Source of the DNA: Welwitschia mirabilis
Lineage: Eukaryota > Gnetophyta > Gnetopsida > Welwitschiales
Assembly: GCA_051453625.1 (NCBI GenBank)
Contig: JBOZIK010000001.1
Location: 223,389,221-223,453,220, forward strand
Direction: 5' to 3'
Length of the DNA stretch: 64,000 nt
This document shows, piece by piece, positions 1 to 13,229 of this stretch. The notes below the pieces were generated by a model that was given only the letters and a program-made list of their open reading frames with translations, ran no database searches and was not told the origin of the DNA. A program made the position numbers and the translations under genes. Each line of letters begins with the position of its first letter. The first letter of the stretch is position 1.

Positions 1-2087
1 GTGATCCAACTTTTAAATCAAAGTGGTAAGCACCTCGTCACTGATTGAATTATGAAACATACAAAATTTAAAAGAAAAGGTGATGAATAATATGAAGTTA
101 TATTAGCTATAGCAACAAAATGAAGACATTAGTTACTTTTAAAAACATAATTTTTTCTATCACCATTATTGAGAAAATCTAAAATCAATAGGAAAATTCT
201 ATTGTTAAAACAACCAAAAATAATACTAACTAGATACTTGAACAACTTGTAAAAATCTAATGAAATGTTCTGTTCCAAACCCCTTCATGAAATAGATTCT
301 AAACTAATTTCTTAATCATAAGGAGTTTTATTGAAATTACAATGAGCATGTAACAAGGTAGTACAAACCTACTATATTTTTCAATACTTTTTTAATCCTA
401 CACAAGTGTTTACTATAATATTTCTAGCATCATTTTCACATAATTTACTAGAACCAACAAGATTACTTTTCAGATTTTCTATCAATAAGATACTTTCTAC
501 ATACACAAAAGAAATTTTACTTACTTTTTATTTTTTGTTTTTCCTCTTTTAGCCCATAACTCAATTTTCAACATGTCAATAGCTATTATAAATATGGAAA
601 TAAATATTAAACTAGATATGAGTATTCTTTCACTTAGAAGAACATGTCAAGCATCTTCTTATTTCAAATATTAAACAATTTATTACCATGACTTGATCCA
701 ACCCTGTTTCTATTATCTTCACATAACATAAAGAGCATATTCATATATTCGTTAGTCTACCCAAACTTGTCAACTATTACTTTTCTCAGGAGTAGTCTCT
801 ATTTAATTTATAGTTAATTTGAAAAATTTATCTCTATTCCTTAAACTTAAAGGATCCTATAATATCATCCATGCCTTCTTTTGACCTTTTTTTAATTAGC
901 ACTTTTTTCATTTCTATTCTAACCTATCAAAAGTTAATCTAACATCTCTTTTATGTCTTATGGTTCATCTTTATTTTCACACAATAATCCATTTTCAATC
1001 CTTAATCAATTACTTGGGTCTTCACATTCATTGTTAACTTTGGTTTTGATTTCTATTTCTACTTTAGATTCATCTATACCGATGTCTACTATTGGCAAAA
1101 AGGAACTAGCAGNNNNNNNNNNNNNNNNNNNNNNNNNNNTATGACACATAAAGAGCTCTATTTTGTCTTCCAACAGACCATTAAATTAAATTTTATCAAA
1201 TTCAAGTTGAATGATACTTCTTTTTAAACATTTGACCAACTTCATTCGGAGTTGATAAGTTGGCCTTTATATTACACACTGTTTCAACTTTTAGAAGACT
1301 AGTTTACCTTATAAAAGATGTGATGATCTGACAATCCTTTCCGAATAATTATTTTGCATCTTGTTATCTCATGTTTATATTTATTTTTCACTACATGTGG
1401 TTTAGCTTAATTTTTTCTTAATTGAATTACATAACTAATTATTAACTTTCAATTTGCAAGTCTCTATGCAATTAGCACTTGTTTTCTTTTGAACAATTCT
1501 ATAGAAGTTTATTTATATGCCAAAGCTTAGATCTTTCTAACCTATTAACATGCAAAATATTCATTCCTTCATGTATAATGATTGCTCATAGTCTTAAATG
1601 TGGTACTATTTCAATTATTATGAGGTGAATGCTTATTTGATCAGAATTTTGTTTTCTCGATTGTCATACAATTAGTTAGTACCAATCCATCATTAAATAT
1701 CTCACTGATGGCTTTAGTTACTATAAGATGCATGCTTGGATTATAAAAATAAATGAGGGAATGTTTTTTAATCTTCAAAACGAAATAAAACTATTTTTCC
1801 TATGTATTATTTTTTTTTAAAAAAATACCATTGTTAGGTTTTAGGCTTCTCTTTTATATCTTTCTACTAGTTGATCGATTTTAGCTGCATGCTTTTAAAT
1901 GACTCAACAGGGTTCAAACTTCTTTGCAAGCAAGTTTGAAAATCAGTTCACTAATTGTTAAATTCAATTGATTTATCCTTTTACTTAGTATTTTTATTAT
2001 TAAATTATTGTCCATGATTAAATAACAAACCAACATGCTTTATGTATCAAAAACATGGCTACTTATCATGGTGATGGATGTATGAAT
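1..2087. other. AT-rich intergenic DNA, no gene seen
   Basis: No reading frame here has recognisable domains or exon-like composition. A 27 bp assembly gap lies at 1113-1139. I see no LTR ends, primer-binding site or coding traces. Confidence 0.6.
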
Positions 2088-2186
2088 GGCAAAGTCTTTT
2101 ACATTAAAAATTCTTAATGAGGCAAAGTCTTTTACATTAAAAATTCTTAATGAGGCAAAGTCTTTTACATTAAAAATTCTTAATGA
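2088..2186. repeat. 33 bp tandem repeat, three perfect copies
   Basis: A 33 bp unit beginning GGCAAAGTCTTTTACATT is repeated head to tail at 2088-2120, 2121-2153 and 2154-2186 with no mismatch. Perfect identity in otherwise ordinary AT-rich sequence suggests a recent expansion. The unit length is a multiple of three, but no long open frame surrounds it. Confidence 0.95.
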
Positions 2187-4851
2187 GGTTGGGTGAACAG
2201 GTGAGTAATACGATACAGAAATGTCCGGACCTTACATGTCTAAATTAATGCTACCAAGAGTTCAAAAACTCCCAATAGACATTTTTGTAAGTGGCTTTAT
2301 GTAGTACACGTCACCAAATAAACTTTAGTATATCAAAAATATTCCTTATAAAAATGATAAACTTTAAAATATAAAAAATGTTCTTTACAAAAATTAAAGA
2401 TACAAATGGGTAAATGATGTTAATTATTCTTTCAATAGGCTAAAGAAATGAACTGACCATCTGGCCATAGCTTTTGTTATAAGCTTCCACGCTACTGTAG
2501 GGATCTTTAACCTCGCTTTGTTTCTCATCTTCTAACCTAAGGCCAACATAAAACATTATCAGGCTTACTATCCAAGTTACTATTACAATAACCACATTTC
2601 CCTCCCCAAATGGTCACACATTATACTTTCAAAGTGCTAGAATAAGAAGTCTATCAATCTCTATTTCTATTGCATGTCATCTGTTAGAAGTAATTGTTAA
2701 AAATGAACTTTTAGTTGGTCCTTATTCTTAAAGGACCAATTAAAATAAAATATTTGTCAAAATCACTTAATTTCTAATGTTAAATCATTTGGCTTATAAC
2801 AATTATTAATGAATAACAAATTAATTCATACAACTGACGTATGAGGAGATTAATTTGACAATGCTCATTTTATGTTTCATGAACTAAAACAAAATTGCTA
2901 CACATAAATTTTCAGACTCCGTATAAGATACGAGAAGATAGGATGCAAATTCTCAAAAGCAACCTTTACTAGTATTACAAAAACTCCTTGAACATGCAAA
3001 ATTTCTAAATGTAAGGCTTAATCCAATTGGGAATTATAACTCACAATGTTCTGATAAAAAGACATTCTCTGCCAATCATAGCCAAAGGAAATTATGTGCA
3101 TTAAAATAGTTTACACCGTTCAGTAAATCGATAAACACAAGGATCAGAAAGCCTGTCATCTATAACATAAGGTTACACGTAAGACTTTTCAGGCTCTCAA
3201 ATATGAAATAGCACACACCATGCACACGCATGAATTAATATCAACAAAGTGGATGTAATGAGACTTTCAAAGTTGACTTCACATGAATTAGACAGAGAGA
3301 TATTAACTTTAGACACCATAACAACAATAGCATTAGAAGCTGAATGAATCGTTAATAGCAAAATAAACAGAATGCTACAATAATTAAAAGGACCTTGGGA
3401 AAAAGAACACAAATTCAAGCAAAACAGAAAGATGTCTGCGCTTCTTATGGGAGAATTCTTTTGCAATATCAATTAGGTGCACCGAGTTTCTAAATTGCAT
3501 CCCAAAAAAACTCTATAAAGGTGCACTCAAAACAGCAGACAGAAAATGGTTGGGTGTAACATAGCTTTCCTTATTACATCATAAAATAAAATCACATAAA
3601 TCACAAACAATATTCAACATACATTGATGTGAATTCTTATTAATAAATTTGAACTTCTATTACATTTTTTTCTCATTTTCATAATGGCAGAAACATAAGA
3701 AGCTTATTGAGCTACCAATTAAGTACTGGTCCTCCAATTCTGGACAAACACAACAGACAAGTAAAACATATTTACCGGAGCCCGTCCCTGTCAGATGGGT
3801 TTAAGCAAAAGTTTGACATACTTATAAGACCATACCTTCATTTGCTGAAATATTAATAAAAATAGAAAAACTTGCTTTGTTTATAGTTGTGAACATAATG
3901 ACAAGAAGACCAGGCATTACTGTATTTCAATGAATCTATGTAAAAATTACAAAAATAATTGTTATTACAAATTTAAGGGAAATATGACAAGGTAAAGTAT
4001 CTCAACACAAAAGCAGGTTATAAATAACATTGCACGTGAAATAAGCAATAGAAGTCATAGGAAGCCATGAAAACACACAGAACACCTTACTGTCACTTGA
4101 ACCAGTTAAGCTATTTTAGGAAAAATAACAGACAAAAGATGTAGTAAAAGTGCATTAAATATACTTGTTTCACAAACATACTTCGAAACTCTGAACAGGA
4201 TAGAAAGGCGCCAGCGTATCATTCTGAACAAAAAAATATCCTAAGATTAACTGCCTTAATTAAAATAGAACAGATACAGCAACTTTCCCCATAGATCTGA
4301 ACATCACAAAATATGATGACAACAATAACTGAATTTCAGCGCTTTAAGAAGTTCGCAACTTCCCTTTTGCACAAAGCTATTACTCCAGACAAAAATAATT
4401 AAAAACAATGCAATGATTTTGTTTCACTCTCAAACATTAGTTGATAATCTTGAATTAATTTGAAAAATTGAATAAAGATGATGATATTAGCTCTGGACTA
4501 CTAATGTTGTGATTAGTTGTGTGCATTTCATTGTGAAAGGCGGATAAGATCAGCAGAAGTTTTAATCATGTTCCCCAGCTTCCTTGAATATTAAATCTCC
4601 TTAAAGGTATAGTTGTTTTAAAATTATTATACAAATTAATATTCAACTAAGTTCCTAATGCAAAGTAGACTTCTCTGCAAAAATATTTAACTTTGCAGAA
4701 GAAGAACCAAATGTTCAAGAAGAATTGCTGGTATCCGTGCAAGAAAAGAAACTTCCCTCAGGATATGCAGGATACAGGCAGCTGAAACTAACTCTGGCCA
4801 AAGAAAACCATGCAATATCAGAAAAAATTAAAACTGAATTCTCCCAACCAG
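2187..4851. other. Intergenic DNA downstream of the HIZ2-like gene
   Basis: No coding region is supported. The part nearest 4.9 kb could hold 3' untranslated sequence of the minus-strand gene, possibly with a 3' UTR intron, which cannot be decided without transcripts. Short open frames around 3.2-3.5 kb and 4.7-4.9 kb show no recognisable protein features. Confidence 0.5.
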
Positions 4852-4857
4852 TTTATT
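4852..4857 (-). terminator. Candidate poly(A) signal of the HIZ2-like gene
   Basis: The minus strand reads AATAAA about 140 nt after the stop codon of the gene ending at 4996. Plant poly(A) signals are loose and this DNA is AT-rich, so the match may be chance. Confidence 0.25.
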
Positions 4858-4995
4858 TATATAAGAAACACTTAGAAAGGAAACAACAACAGCACTTTTC
4901 AGATTAAGAGAAAATTGATAAGAAAATAACAGAAACAAAACATGGTGTGTTTTATCAAAAACACAGAACAGGGACAAAAATATGTTAAAAAGACT

Positions 4996-7900
4996 TCAAT
5001 GTGTTCTTTCAGGAAGATTATAAGGGATTTGGTGCTCCCTAATCTTACCTTTAGAATCAACTAATTCAGACTTCAAAGCTTCTTTAACAGCTATCCTTGT
5101 TGGTTCCAGCACTTCACTTTGCTGAACCAATATATTGCCACTTAAATCTGACTTCAATTGATTTACATCCTGACACTGTAAACAAAATTCATTCAGTCCT
5201 AGACATTCTTGCATGTTACAAAACTTGCACATATTTGTCATATTGAAAGCTGAATCATTGGAAACATGATTAGTTGCTCCTCCACTGTCGTTATCTGACT
5301 CGTCCAAGAAATTGTTTCTATCAACAACCAAAACTGGATCATGTTCAGGGCTTGCAATACCATCAAATTGATCAGGTTGCATGTCAACAATACTATTACT
5401 AACCATAGGAGATGCCCTCAATTTCCCATTTGAACTGCATTTGCCTGATGGCAAATCATTTGATAGTTCCACTGGAGAACTGGAAATGCAACAATCTTGA
5501 ACCAATTCAGTTTGATGAGAATGATAAATGTGCTGCCTTTCTGATAAAAAAATCTCTGCAGACCTCTTGGTGTTATTGGGGATCTGTGAAGCACACAATA
5601 TCTCATCATCTGAAATTGATGGTGTTGGATTTTTTGGAGAAGAAATATTTTCATTCCCAGGACATAAAGCAGTGTGAAATGAAGTTCCATTGCTCTCAGC
5701 ATGAAATGGTGCCTCCTTGTCAAAGTCAAAGCATGATGATGCCAGGAAAGAACTTTCTGCTTTCCAAGCAACCCTTATGGCATTATCATTGACATCAGTC
5801 CTGAACTTTTTATAAAGTTCCTGTGTTTGCTGAATATGCTGCAAATGAAATAACAATCAGAAGAAGACATGAAAAGAAATTGTTCTTCAATTGAATGAAG
5901 TGCACAAAGACAGTACTAGACCAACACATACAGGCAGTCTACTTGAATAAGCAAATTCTAAAGCACCAACATCAAATTTAAAGAGATTAAAGAATGCAAC
6001 TGTTAACTTACATTCCTGGACACAGAGGGGAAAAATGCATGTCGCATATCATGACTTGAAAGCAGTGACATTGCGTCAGCATCACCCTGTGAATGGACAT
6101 AAAGAAAAGCACAATTCAGTAACAACACACCACACAACTAGATGCTACTTAGGCTAAGAACGATATTGAATGTTGACACCGTCAGTCAAAAGAACATCAC
6201 AATAATTTGGAGTGCCATACCTCAAATTGGCTATCATCAGTAATCTCATTTTTTACAATGTTATTGTTATCCAAATTCTTGTCAACTTTCCCACCAACAA
6301 TGTTCATGCATTGATTATATAAATCTGCATCTGCCAGTTTAGCGGATATATCAATTTTTGACAAATAGTGCTTAACAACTTCATTTGCATGCCTGCAATA
6401 GTTCTTTGCTTCTACAGAGGAGTTTAATGCTGATGACTCTGAAATCCCATTCTGACTAATTTGACTTGACTTTTTGACCTCAAAGCTATGAGCTGGAGAC
6501 TTATCTACGTGTTTTACTTTACAATCTTGGACCTCTGCACTAGTTGTTATATTGTCTCCAAAAGCAAAATTGGAATCATTCTGATTGCTCTTCATACCAC
6601 CATCCATTTTATGTACTCTTGACATGCTGTTTAAACGTTCCCAACCACGGATGCCAATCCCTTGTCCAAATGCATGCCAATCTCTGCGGGCATAGATATG
6701 AGACTCTTCTGCATAGCCATCCCACGTATGGAAAGAACCTTGGTAAGGTGGTGCACATACATCATCATGCTGTCTTTGCCACCCAAAGACCCCATTGTGA
6801 CCTGCTATCCCATCTCCATTGTCCCATACAGTATAAGGAATGCCATGACCAGAATCAGCAGGTCTGATGCCCCTAAAGAAGTGCAATCCAGCATGTTGTT
6901 GCCCCATATTTGGGAAAGGTCCAGATGAATGTCCACCAGCTTGATGATGAAATGGCATGAACATATTAGTTGAACTGGGAATTTGGGCCTGAGGATTCCA
7001 ATTTCTGACATTCCAATCAGGCCTAACCTGATTCTCATCAAAGCTATTACCTGATGGACCCAAAACAGCAGGATTATCAACTCCTTGCCTGAAGGGAGGA
7101 GGAGGAGGATAGCCAGAAGGCCGAGCATGAAATGGAGAAAGCATCTGCTGCACAGATGGCCCTACGTTCTTGCTATTTTGCCCATACTGAGACCAGCCAG
7201 ATATATTACTCTTCATTTTATCTGTAGAAGGATAACTTTTTGAACCCTCCACAGTAGCTGACGCATGATTTGACATTGAAGATCGTTTCAAGTGGTAATC
7301 TGCGCTGGCATCTTCCTGTGATCCATTAATAGAAGAAGCCCAGGAATGTCTGTCCCGTCTTGAGTCATTCAGATAATAATTACAAGCTCTGTCTTTGCTA
7401 TCTGACCTTTCTCTATAAAATCCATTGTCCTTTGTATGTGTTACTTCACTAGGCCTTAGCTTTCCTGAACTCTGGTCTTCACTTTTCCGGATGTCTCCTC
7501 TTTTGGAATGACTTTTGGAAAATGCTCTGTCTGAATCTGAATGGGTCCTTTTCTGAGTTTTCCCATAAGATCGGTATCCCCTATCACGAGTATATGGAGA
7601 TGGTGAACGGCAGGAATCATAAGATCTCAGTGAGCTGTCAGTGCTTCCAATAGGTGAATGTTCTCTGTTGCTGACATGATGCCTATCACTTCTGGTTCTT
7701 CTCCTTGAAAAGCTTTCCTGTTTATATGTCTTAGTTTTTTCTTCTATCATGTTTTCTTTTCTATCCATGTCACTCTCTGTAATCTTCAACCTGAAATCCA
7801 AAGTAAAATCAATCACTTTACATTGTATATCTGTAGTTTCCGGAATAATGGTTAAAAACTTCATTATACAACATGCAGAACTTTACATTATCTATTTCTC

Positions 7901-10900
7901 TAATTTGGACAAGATCATGTTTGTCCTTGTTATACCAAAAAAATGTATTAAAGATTCAAGTTCTCAAGAGATATATATTAGCATAGCTTTTATCATATCC
8001 TAAAGCTGAACAATGCATTAAATCAACCATCAGGGCATTTGAAATAGCTTCTTTTTGGCTGGACCTTTAGATAATTTACAGATTAGAAGTATAATGCAGT
8101 TAAAACATAACCTTGAGTGAGCACTCTGTATGACCGAAAGAAAATATGCATACCTTTTCCTTCCTCTTCCAACCAGTGAGTCAATATCTGCAGCTTTCCT
8201 TTGTTGCCCATCCTGAGAAGATGCATGTGCATTGCTGATTCCTGGCAAGGAAGAGGCTGATTGCTCCTGCATTGCATCATCTTCACATCCCCTACCAGCA
8301 GCACTTATTTGCTCCTTATAAAGATAATTTATATCATTGGATAAGGGTGGCATCAAGCCATCTCTTTTCCTAGGTAACTGAACTTTTTCATAAGAATAAG
8401 AGTTGTACTCTTGATCACTGTCATAATGTTTATCATCTTGATCATGAGCTTGTTGCCCGCTTTCACCTTTGCAATGTTTATTGTCCTGGTACAGCTTTTT
8501 ATTGCCTTCACAGGAAAGCTGTCCATTCCTATGCTTCTCATCTTTGTATTTATCATCCTTGCACTTATCATCTCGATGTTTCCCCTCTCTGTTTTTATCT
8601 TCTTTTTGCTTCCCATCTCTTTGATTATCATCTAACTTATCATCCCTGCTTTTGTCAGACTTGCATCTTTCATCCTTGGATCTAGCATGTCGATACTTTT
8701 CATCTCTGTGTCTTTCCTCTTTGTGTCTCGACTCACGATGCCTGTCCTCCCGAGACCTGTCTTCCCTTTCTCTGTCACTTCTAGATCTCTCATCTTTATG
8801 CTTATCACTCCTTGTCTTCTCATCCATTAACCTCTCCACCTTTCTATCATCTTTATGCCGTTCATTGCCTTTGCATCTCTCTTCCTTCTGCCTACCTTTA
8901 TACTTATCATCCCTGTAATGGCTGTCCCGCGAGCCATACAATTTTCCTTCCCTGTCTCTGTCATCATCCCTCCACCTATCTCTATCTCCTGCTTCCTCCT
9001 TACGGCGGAGAATTCTATTTTCCAACTCCCTTTCAAGTTCAGGATTCCTGTGCTCATCTTGTAATCTCCATTCTGTCAATAGAAAAACCGCAAAATCAGA
9101 GCACAAGCATTAACCTTAAAGCTTTTAGAAGAGAATGACAAGTTTGAAATCATCATAATTAATAACCCAGTAAGCTAAAAATGGTCACAGAAAGGGTTTT
9201 TGAACAAAACAAACAGAAAATGGTGCTTCAATTACTAAAAATTTTGGTCCAAAGATGGGGTTTGTATGTGCAAGCTAAAGTTAGAAATCTAAAGGAGAGA
9301 ACATAACATTTCAATAAATGATGCTTACATTTGAATTCATAGTGACAGCATGTCAAACAAGGAAAACTTAGTACCTTGCTAAGCTATAAATGCTTATATC
9401 ATTATCATGATGGTTAAATAATATTTCCATTTACATGGTTTTGATCTTTTAAGTTCTTTTACACCATTCACATCTATTTATAAATACTTAAAAAAAATTT
9501 AAAAATGTAAACTAACACAAAATTTGCTCATCGTCCTCCTCATACCTTTTTCACTTCTCCATTTACGTGGGTTTAGCTTTCATTAGTGTTCATGTCTTTA
9601 TATATAAATGCTTACAAGAAAGAATAAAAATGTAAAGTAACACAAAATCTGCTTAAATTCAAGGAAAAGCACATCATCATTATCATCATTGTGCTAGCCT
9701 TTTCCCATATTCTTTTCCAATGTATGTCAACAGTTTTATCCTAGCCTCTTTCCCATATACATGTGATTAGCTCTAAAATCATCCTAGCCTTTTTCCATCT
9801 ACATGAGCTTGGCTCTATAATCATAACCATTATCATTGCCTTTTTCCTATCTACATGCAATCAGGTTTAAAAGTTCCTTTACACCACTCGCGAAAAAAAA
9901 AAGTGTAACCCATAATTTTCTTAAATTCGGGACTCTGACAAAGTACTGTAAACTAAATCGACTGCACATTTGGAGGTCCCTCACTGTCCTAAATCGTATC
10001 ACACCATGCTTCACAGAAACTCATGTCCTAATCACCAGACAGTCGAAGAAACTTTCCGACTTTTTAAACTAAAAAATCCAACTTCAATGTTTTAGGAATG
10101 TTGTAAACGTATCATACCCATTCTAAGGATGACAAAATAGCAAATCCCCATGATGTCAGATAAAAATCACATTCACGAAGTTAGAATTTCCCCCCCGATT
10201 GTTTATGTAAGTTTCCTCTTCGTTGTGCTTATAATTGAAAAGCAAAGATCCAATCCAAACTGTCCAATAAGTTAAGGACGATTTAGCTTCATTCCAGGGC
10301 GATTTTGGTTTGGATACACATTGCTATGAAATCCCAAATAACATGCAAGAACCAAACGAACAGGTAAGCTTTACTCTCTTGAAAAGAAGAAATGCTATCC
10401 AGGACAAACACTGCGGCAGTAACATTGTACCATCAAACGCTCTGTGCACACGCAAGATTTTCTGTTTCCGCTCATAAAAGAGATTCAAGAATTCTAGATA
10501 CTTCTGAAAAGCAAATATAGAAACTCATATGCATTAACCAAGTAAAAATACCAGTGCTCTTCGATGCTTTCTTTTGCACCAGTGTGTCTTCGTCTCCTGT
10601 TTGTGAAACTTGCTTGCAGCTATTTGTACCACCTATCCCTGTTTGGACATTGCCGCTTTTAAGCTCGCATTCTTTGGATTTAACCTTTGAGTAAACCTTT
10701 TCCTTGTTCAAGTCATGGCTATCTTTGCTCTTCCCAGCCCTAGCAGAAACGTCCCCAAGAGTGCCATTGGAAATGCAGTGTTTGGATTTGTGCGAAATTT
10801 TTTCAGAGCTGCTGTCGGACTCGTAGTCCTTGTCTAGAAGCGAAAGAACATCCTCCTTGTCTGAAACAGAAACACCGGCTGCTCGTTTTTTCTTTGACGA

Positions 10901-11116
10901 AGACAAATCCCGAGGGGAAGGTTTTCTCTTTGAGCCAACACTGGCACTGTTTTCATCAACGGCATTGTCGACCTTGGCCTTTCCTTTAGATTCTTTCTGC
11001 TTCTTTGGACCATACCGTGGGCTTCCTTCGTCTTCCGAATCCGACAAATAATAATCGCCGAAAGATCGTTTCTTATGTCTCCCATGAGACCTCCTCTGCC
11101 GACTGCTCCGCGGCAT
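4996..11116 (-). CDS. HIZ2: HIZ2-like (plant ZC3H13-type) m6A writer-complex protein, five exons
   Basis: I assembled five exons: 11116-10552, 9072-8154, 7790-6221, 6086-6012 and 5838-4996. All four introns are GT-AG, every junction keeps frame (phases 1, 2, 0, 0), and the CDS is 3972 nt, 1323 residues. The start MPRSSRQRRSHGRHKK and the block HRNPELERELENRILRR (about 196-212) match what I recall of the plant ZC3H13-like family. An Arg/Lys/Asp/Glu-rich low-complexity stretch (about 205-400) follows, then a PPPPPFRQGVDNPAVLGP block (about 721-740), an aromatic- and Gly-rich region, and a SKIDISAKLADADLY block (about 972-986). The last exon ends in a cysteine cluster (1247-1265). Established knowledge: Arabidopsis HIZ2 binds the E3 ligase HAKAI and supports nuclear mRNA m6A methylation. 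Assignment to that family is from remembered motifs, not a search. The start ATG has G at -3. No frame damage was seen, so the gene looks intact. Confidence 0.86.
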
Positions 11117-11169
11117 CTCGGAACCGATAATTCAAAGCGCTGCAGGCGTTCTTTCAAACCCCGAAATGA

Positions 11170-11383
11170 AAACCCTAGCTTGAAATCTCAACTTCGACGA
11201 AAATCAAAGCAACAATATATAATCAAATCCTTAATATTTCGATGAATAAATGTCTGTAAAATGGCACTGAGATTCGATTGACTGGCTCGCAGATGTATAC
11301 GACAAAAAAGTAGCCAAAAATATATAAACCCTAGCAATATGGTGAAGGTCGATTACCAAATTGCGACCAGCAAATAACCCTAA
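11170..11383 (-). promoter_or_regulatory. Cluster of three telo-box-like motifs in the gene leader
   Basis: AAACCCTA occurs at 11170-11177 and 11326-11333, and AACCCTAA at 11376-11383, all read on the plus strand. They lie 50-270 bp upstream of the minus-strand start codon, within the probable 5' UTR. Telo-boxes are known in plant promoters and leaders of growth- and translation-linked genes, in either orientation. Their role here is inference. Confidence 0.5.
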
Positions 11384-11578
11384 AATATAACAATCTCTGC
11401 AGTAGTCTGTACACCGTAAAGAAGACGCTCTTCGTAAAAATTTAGAAAGAATCAGATCAAAGGCAGGGCAGTCGCTCTATCAGCCGTTGAAGAACAAAGG
11501 CTGGACGAAGCCAAAAAGGAATTGGAAAAAATCTAAAAATGGGTTCATGTGAGACTGACACAGAACCGTTTCGCGTCC

Positions 11579-11585
11579 CTTTATA
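11579..11585 (-). promoter_or_regulatory. Candidate TATA box of the HIZ2-like gene
   Basis: The minus strand reads TATAAAG here, about 465 bp upstream of the start codon. Transcription would then begin near 11550 and give a 5' UTR of about 430 nt, which could include an intron. No other promoter element was identified with confidence. Confidence 0.45.
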
Positions 11586-11599
11586 TTCTCCTAGATTCT

Positions 11600-13221
11600 T
11601 CAACTATGATCTGGTCATTTATGCGTTAATTGACTGGATCCTCTGTAATGCTCGGAGTCTTTTCGGCTCCCCTCTTTCTTCTTGAGAACGTCCTTTTGTA
11701 TTACGTTATTCGGGGCGCTGGAAATTGAAAAGGATTAAGCAAAAGACCTCCCAACTTCTGCCTGACAATAGGGAGTCGCAGAAAAGAAGCATCAATAGGA
11801 ATCGTGCACAATCAATTTTTGCTTTCTTCACTTATTGCGATTTAGAGGTTTCACCTGCGATCTTTTCAAGCTGTTAATTTTGTGCCCCTTTTGGTCATCC
11901 CATAACGATGAAACAACCATGTCAAACACTTCCCAAAGTTTAATATTTCATCATTAAAGTTTTTTAATGAAGTTTTTAAATCTTTTTAAGAAATAATTAC
12001 TATTTGTGGAGATGTCAAACTCAACTTTTAGTAATCATACTTTTCTTTAGGAGTATAACTGCTATGGTCTCATAATGTGTTAAATAAGACATCAAAAGAT
12101 TTAAACTCACAGCTTCTTAAATGATTTTAGTTATGCTAAAAGGTATGTTGTTAGATAATATTAAAAAACGGAATGCAAAATTTAATTTTACTCTTGCATG
12201 TCTTTTTAAGAAATCTCAAGGCATTCAAATAAGAATATTACTAGATGACATTATTCAGGATGACTTCATAATAGTAGCATGATATGCGTAAACTCACAAA
12301 TTGAAACCTATATCTTTATATACATTCATCCATGGCAAAAAGATGTATAAAATTTACTAGCTTAAGCTAATAACTTTATGTTCTTTCATACAACAAAAAA
12401 TTCATATCATTTTTCTTGAGACTTTCTTAGATGATAAGGAGTAGCATATATTGGTCTTCTTTCTCGTTGGATGTTTCTAGTTTCTACTTCCTTTTTTCTT
12501 TAATTATTTTTGCATTTTTTTAATAATCCTTTAGTGGTTACATGGTGTTGGGGACGATTCTATAGATGCTGCAGAGTTTTGTACAATCTATTGTTATACT
12601 AATAGATTTTCCTATATTGATTAGCGAATAACGTATCATTTTATTGTAACTATCCAAATGGTATATTAAAGTGTCATGTAAACCTATGAAGTTGAGCCAA
12701 TATATCTTATAGTTTAAAACTTGAAGTAGAACCAGCTCATGTCCAGATGGTGATCAAATAAAAAGTTCAAATGTTGTTAATAGGAGTTACAACCTTTTAT
12801 TATATTTGTTAAGATTTACCCTCAACCTATATCCATGTATGTATTACAACAAGTTTATATCTCATCAACTATATACAACATATTTTTGTGGGGCAAAAGC
12901 TAGGTAGAAATAAAAAACAAAAGAATAATATTGTTATTTTTTGTAAATTAAAATCATCGATGTTACTTGCATAATAATTAATTATGTTGTTGATCGCCAT
13001 CCCTTCACTTCCTACTCCTCCTCTCGCCCCCTGCCCCGTACCCTCCTTTCCCCCAAAGGAAGTAGAGGCACAAAGAGAAAAATCCAAATTAAAAATAGAA
13101 GAAATCTTGTANNNNNNNNNNAGGAAGTCAAACTAAGATAAGATAGGTAATGCAAGTACTACTTCACTCTTGAAGGAGCAACCAAGGACAACTACACCCT
13201 TGAACACTGATGAGAAGGCAA
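11600..13221. other. Upstream intergenic DNA, no gene seen
   Basis: AT-rich sequence with no coding signal. A C-rich tract at roughly 13008-13060 stands out from its surroundings but has no recognised function. A 10 bp gap is at 13112-13121. Confidence 0.5.
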
Positions 13222-13229
13222 TCCCACAA

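Noticed and set aside
2088-2186. CRISPR-like array
   Set aside because: Direct repeats have no spacers and the DNA is plant nuclear. It is a simple tandem repeat.
4725-4907. 60-codon plus-strand frame just beyond the gene
   Set aside because: No family resemblance. It lies in probable 3' UTR of the opposite strand.
8411-9138. Several plus-strand open frames opposite exon 2 of the gene
   Set aside because: They are the antisense shadow of the Lys/Arg/Asp/Glu-rich exon and give Ser/Leu/Pro-rich low-complexity peptides.
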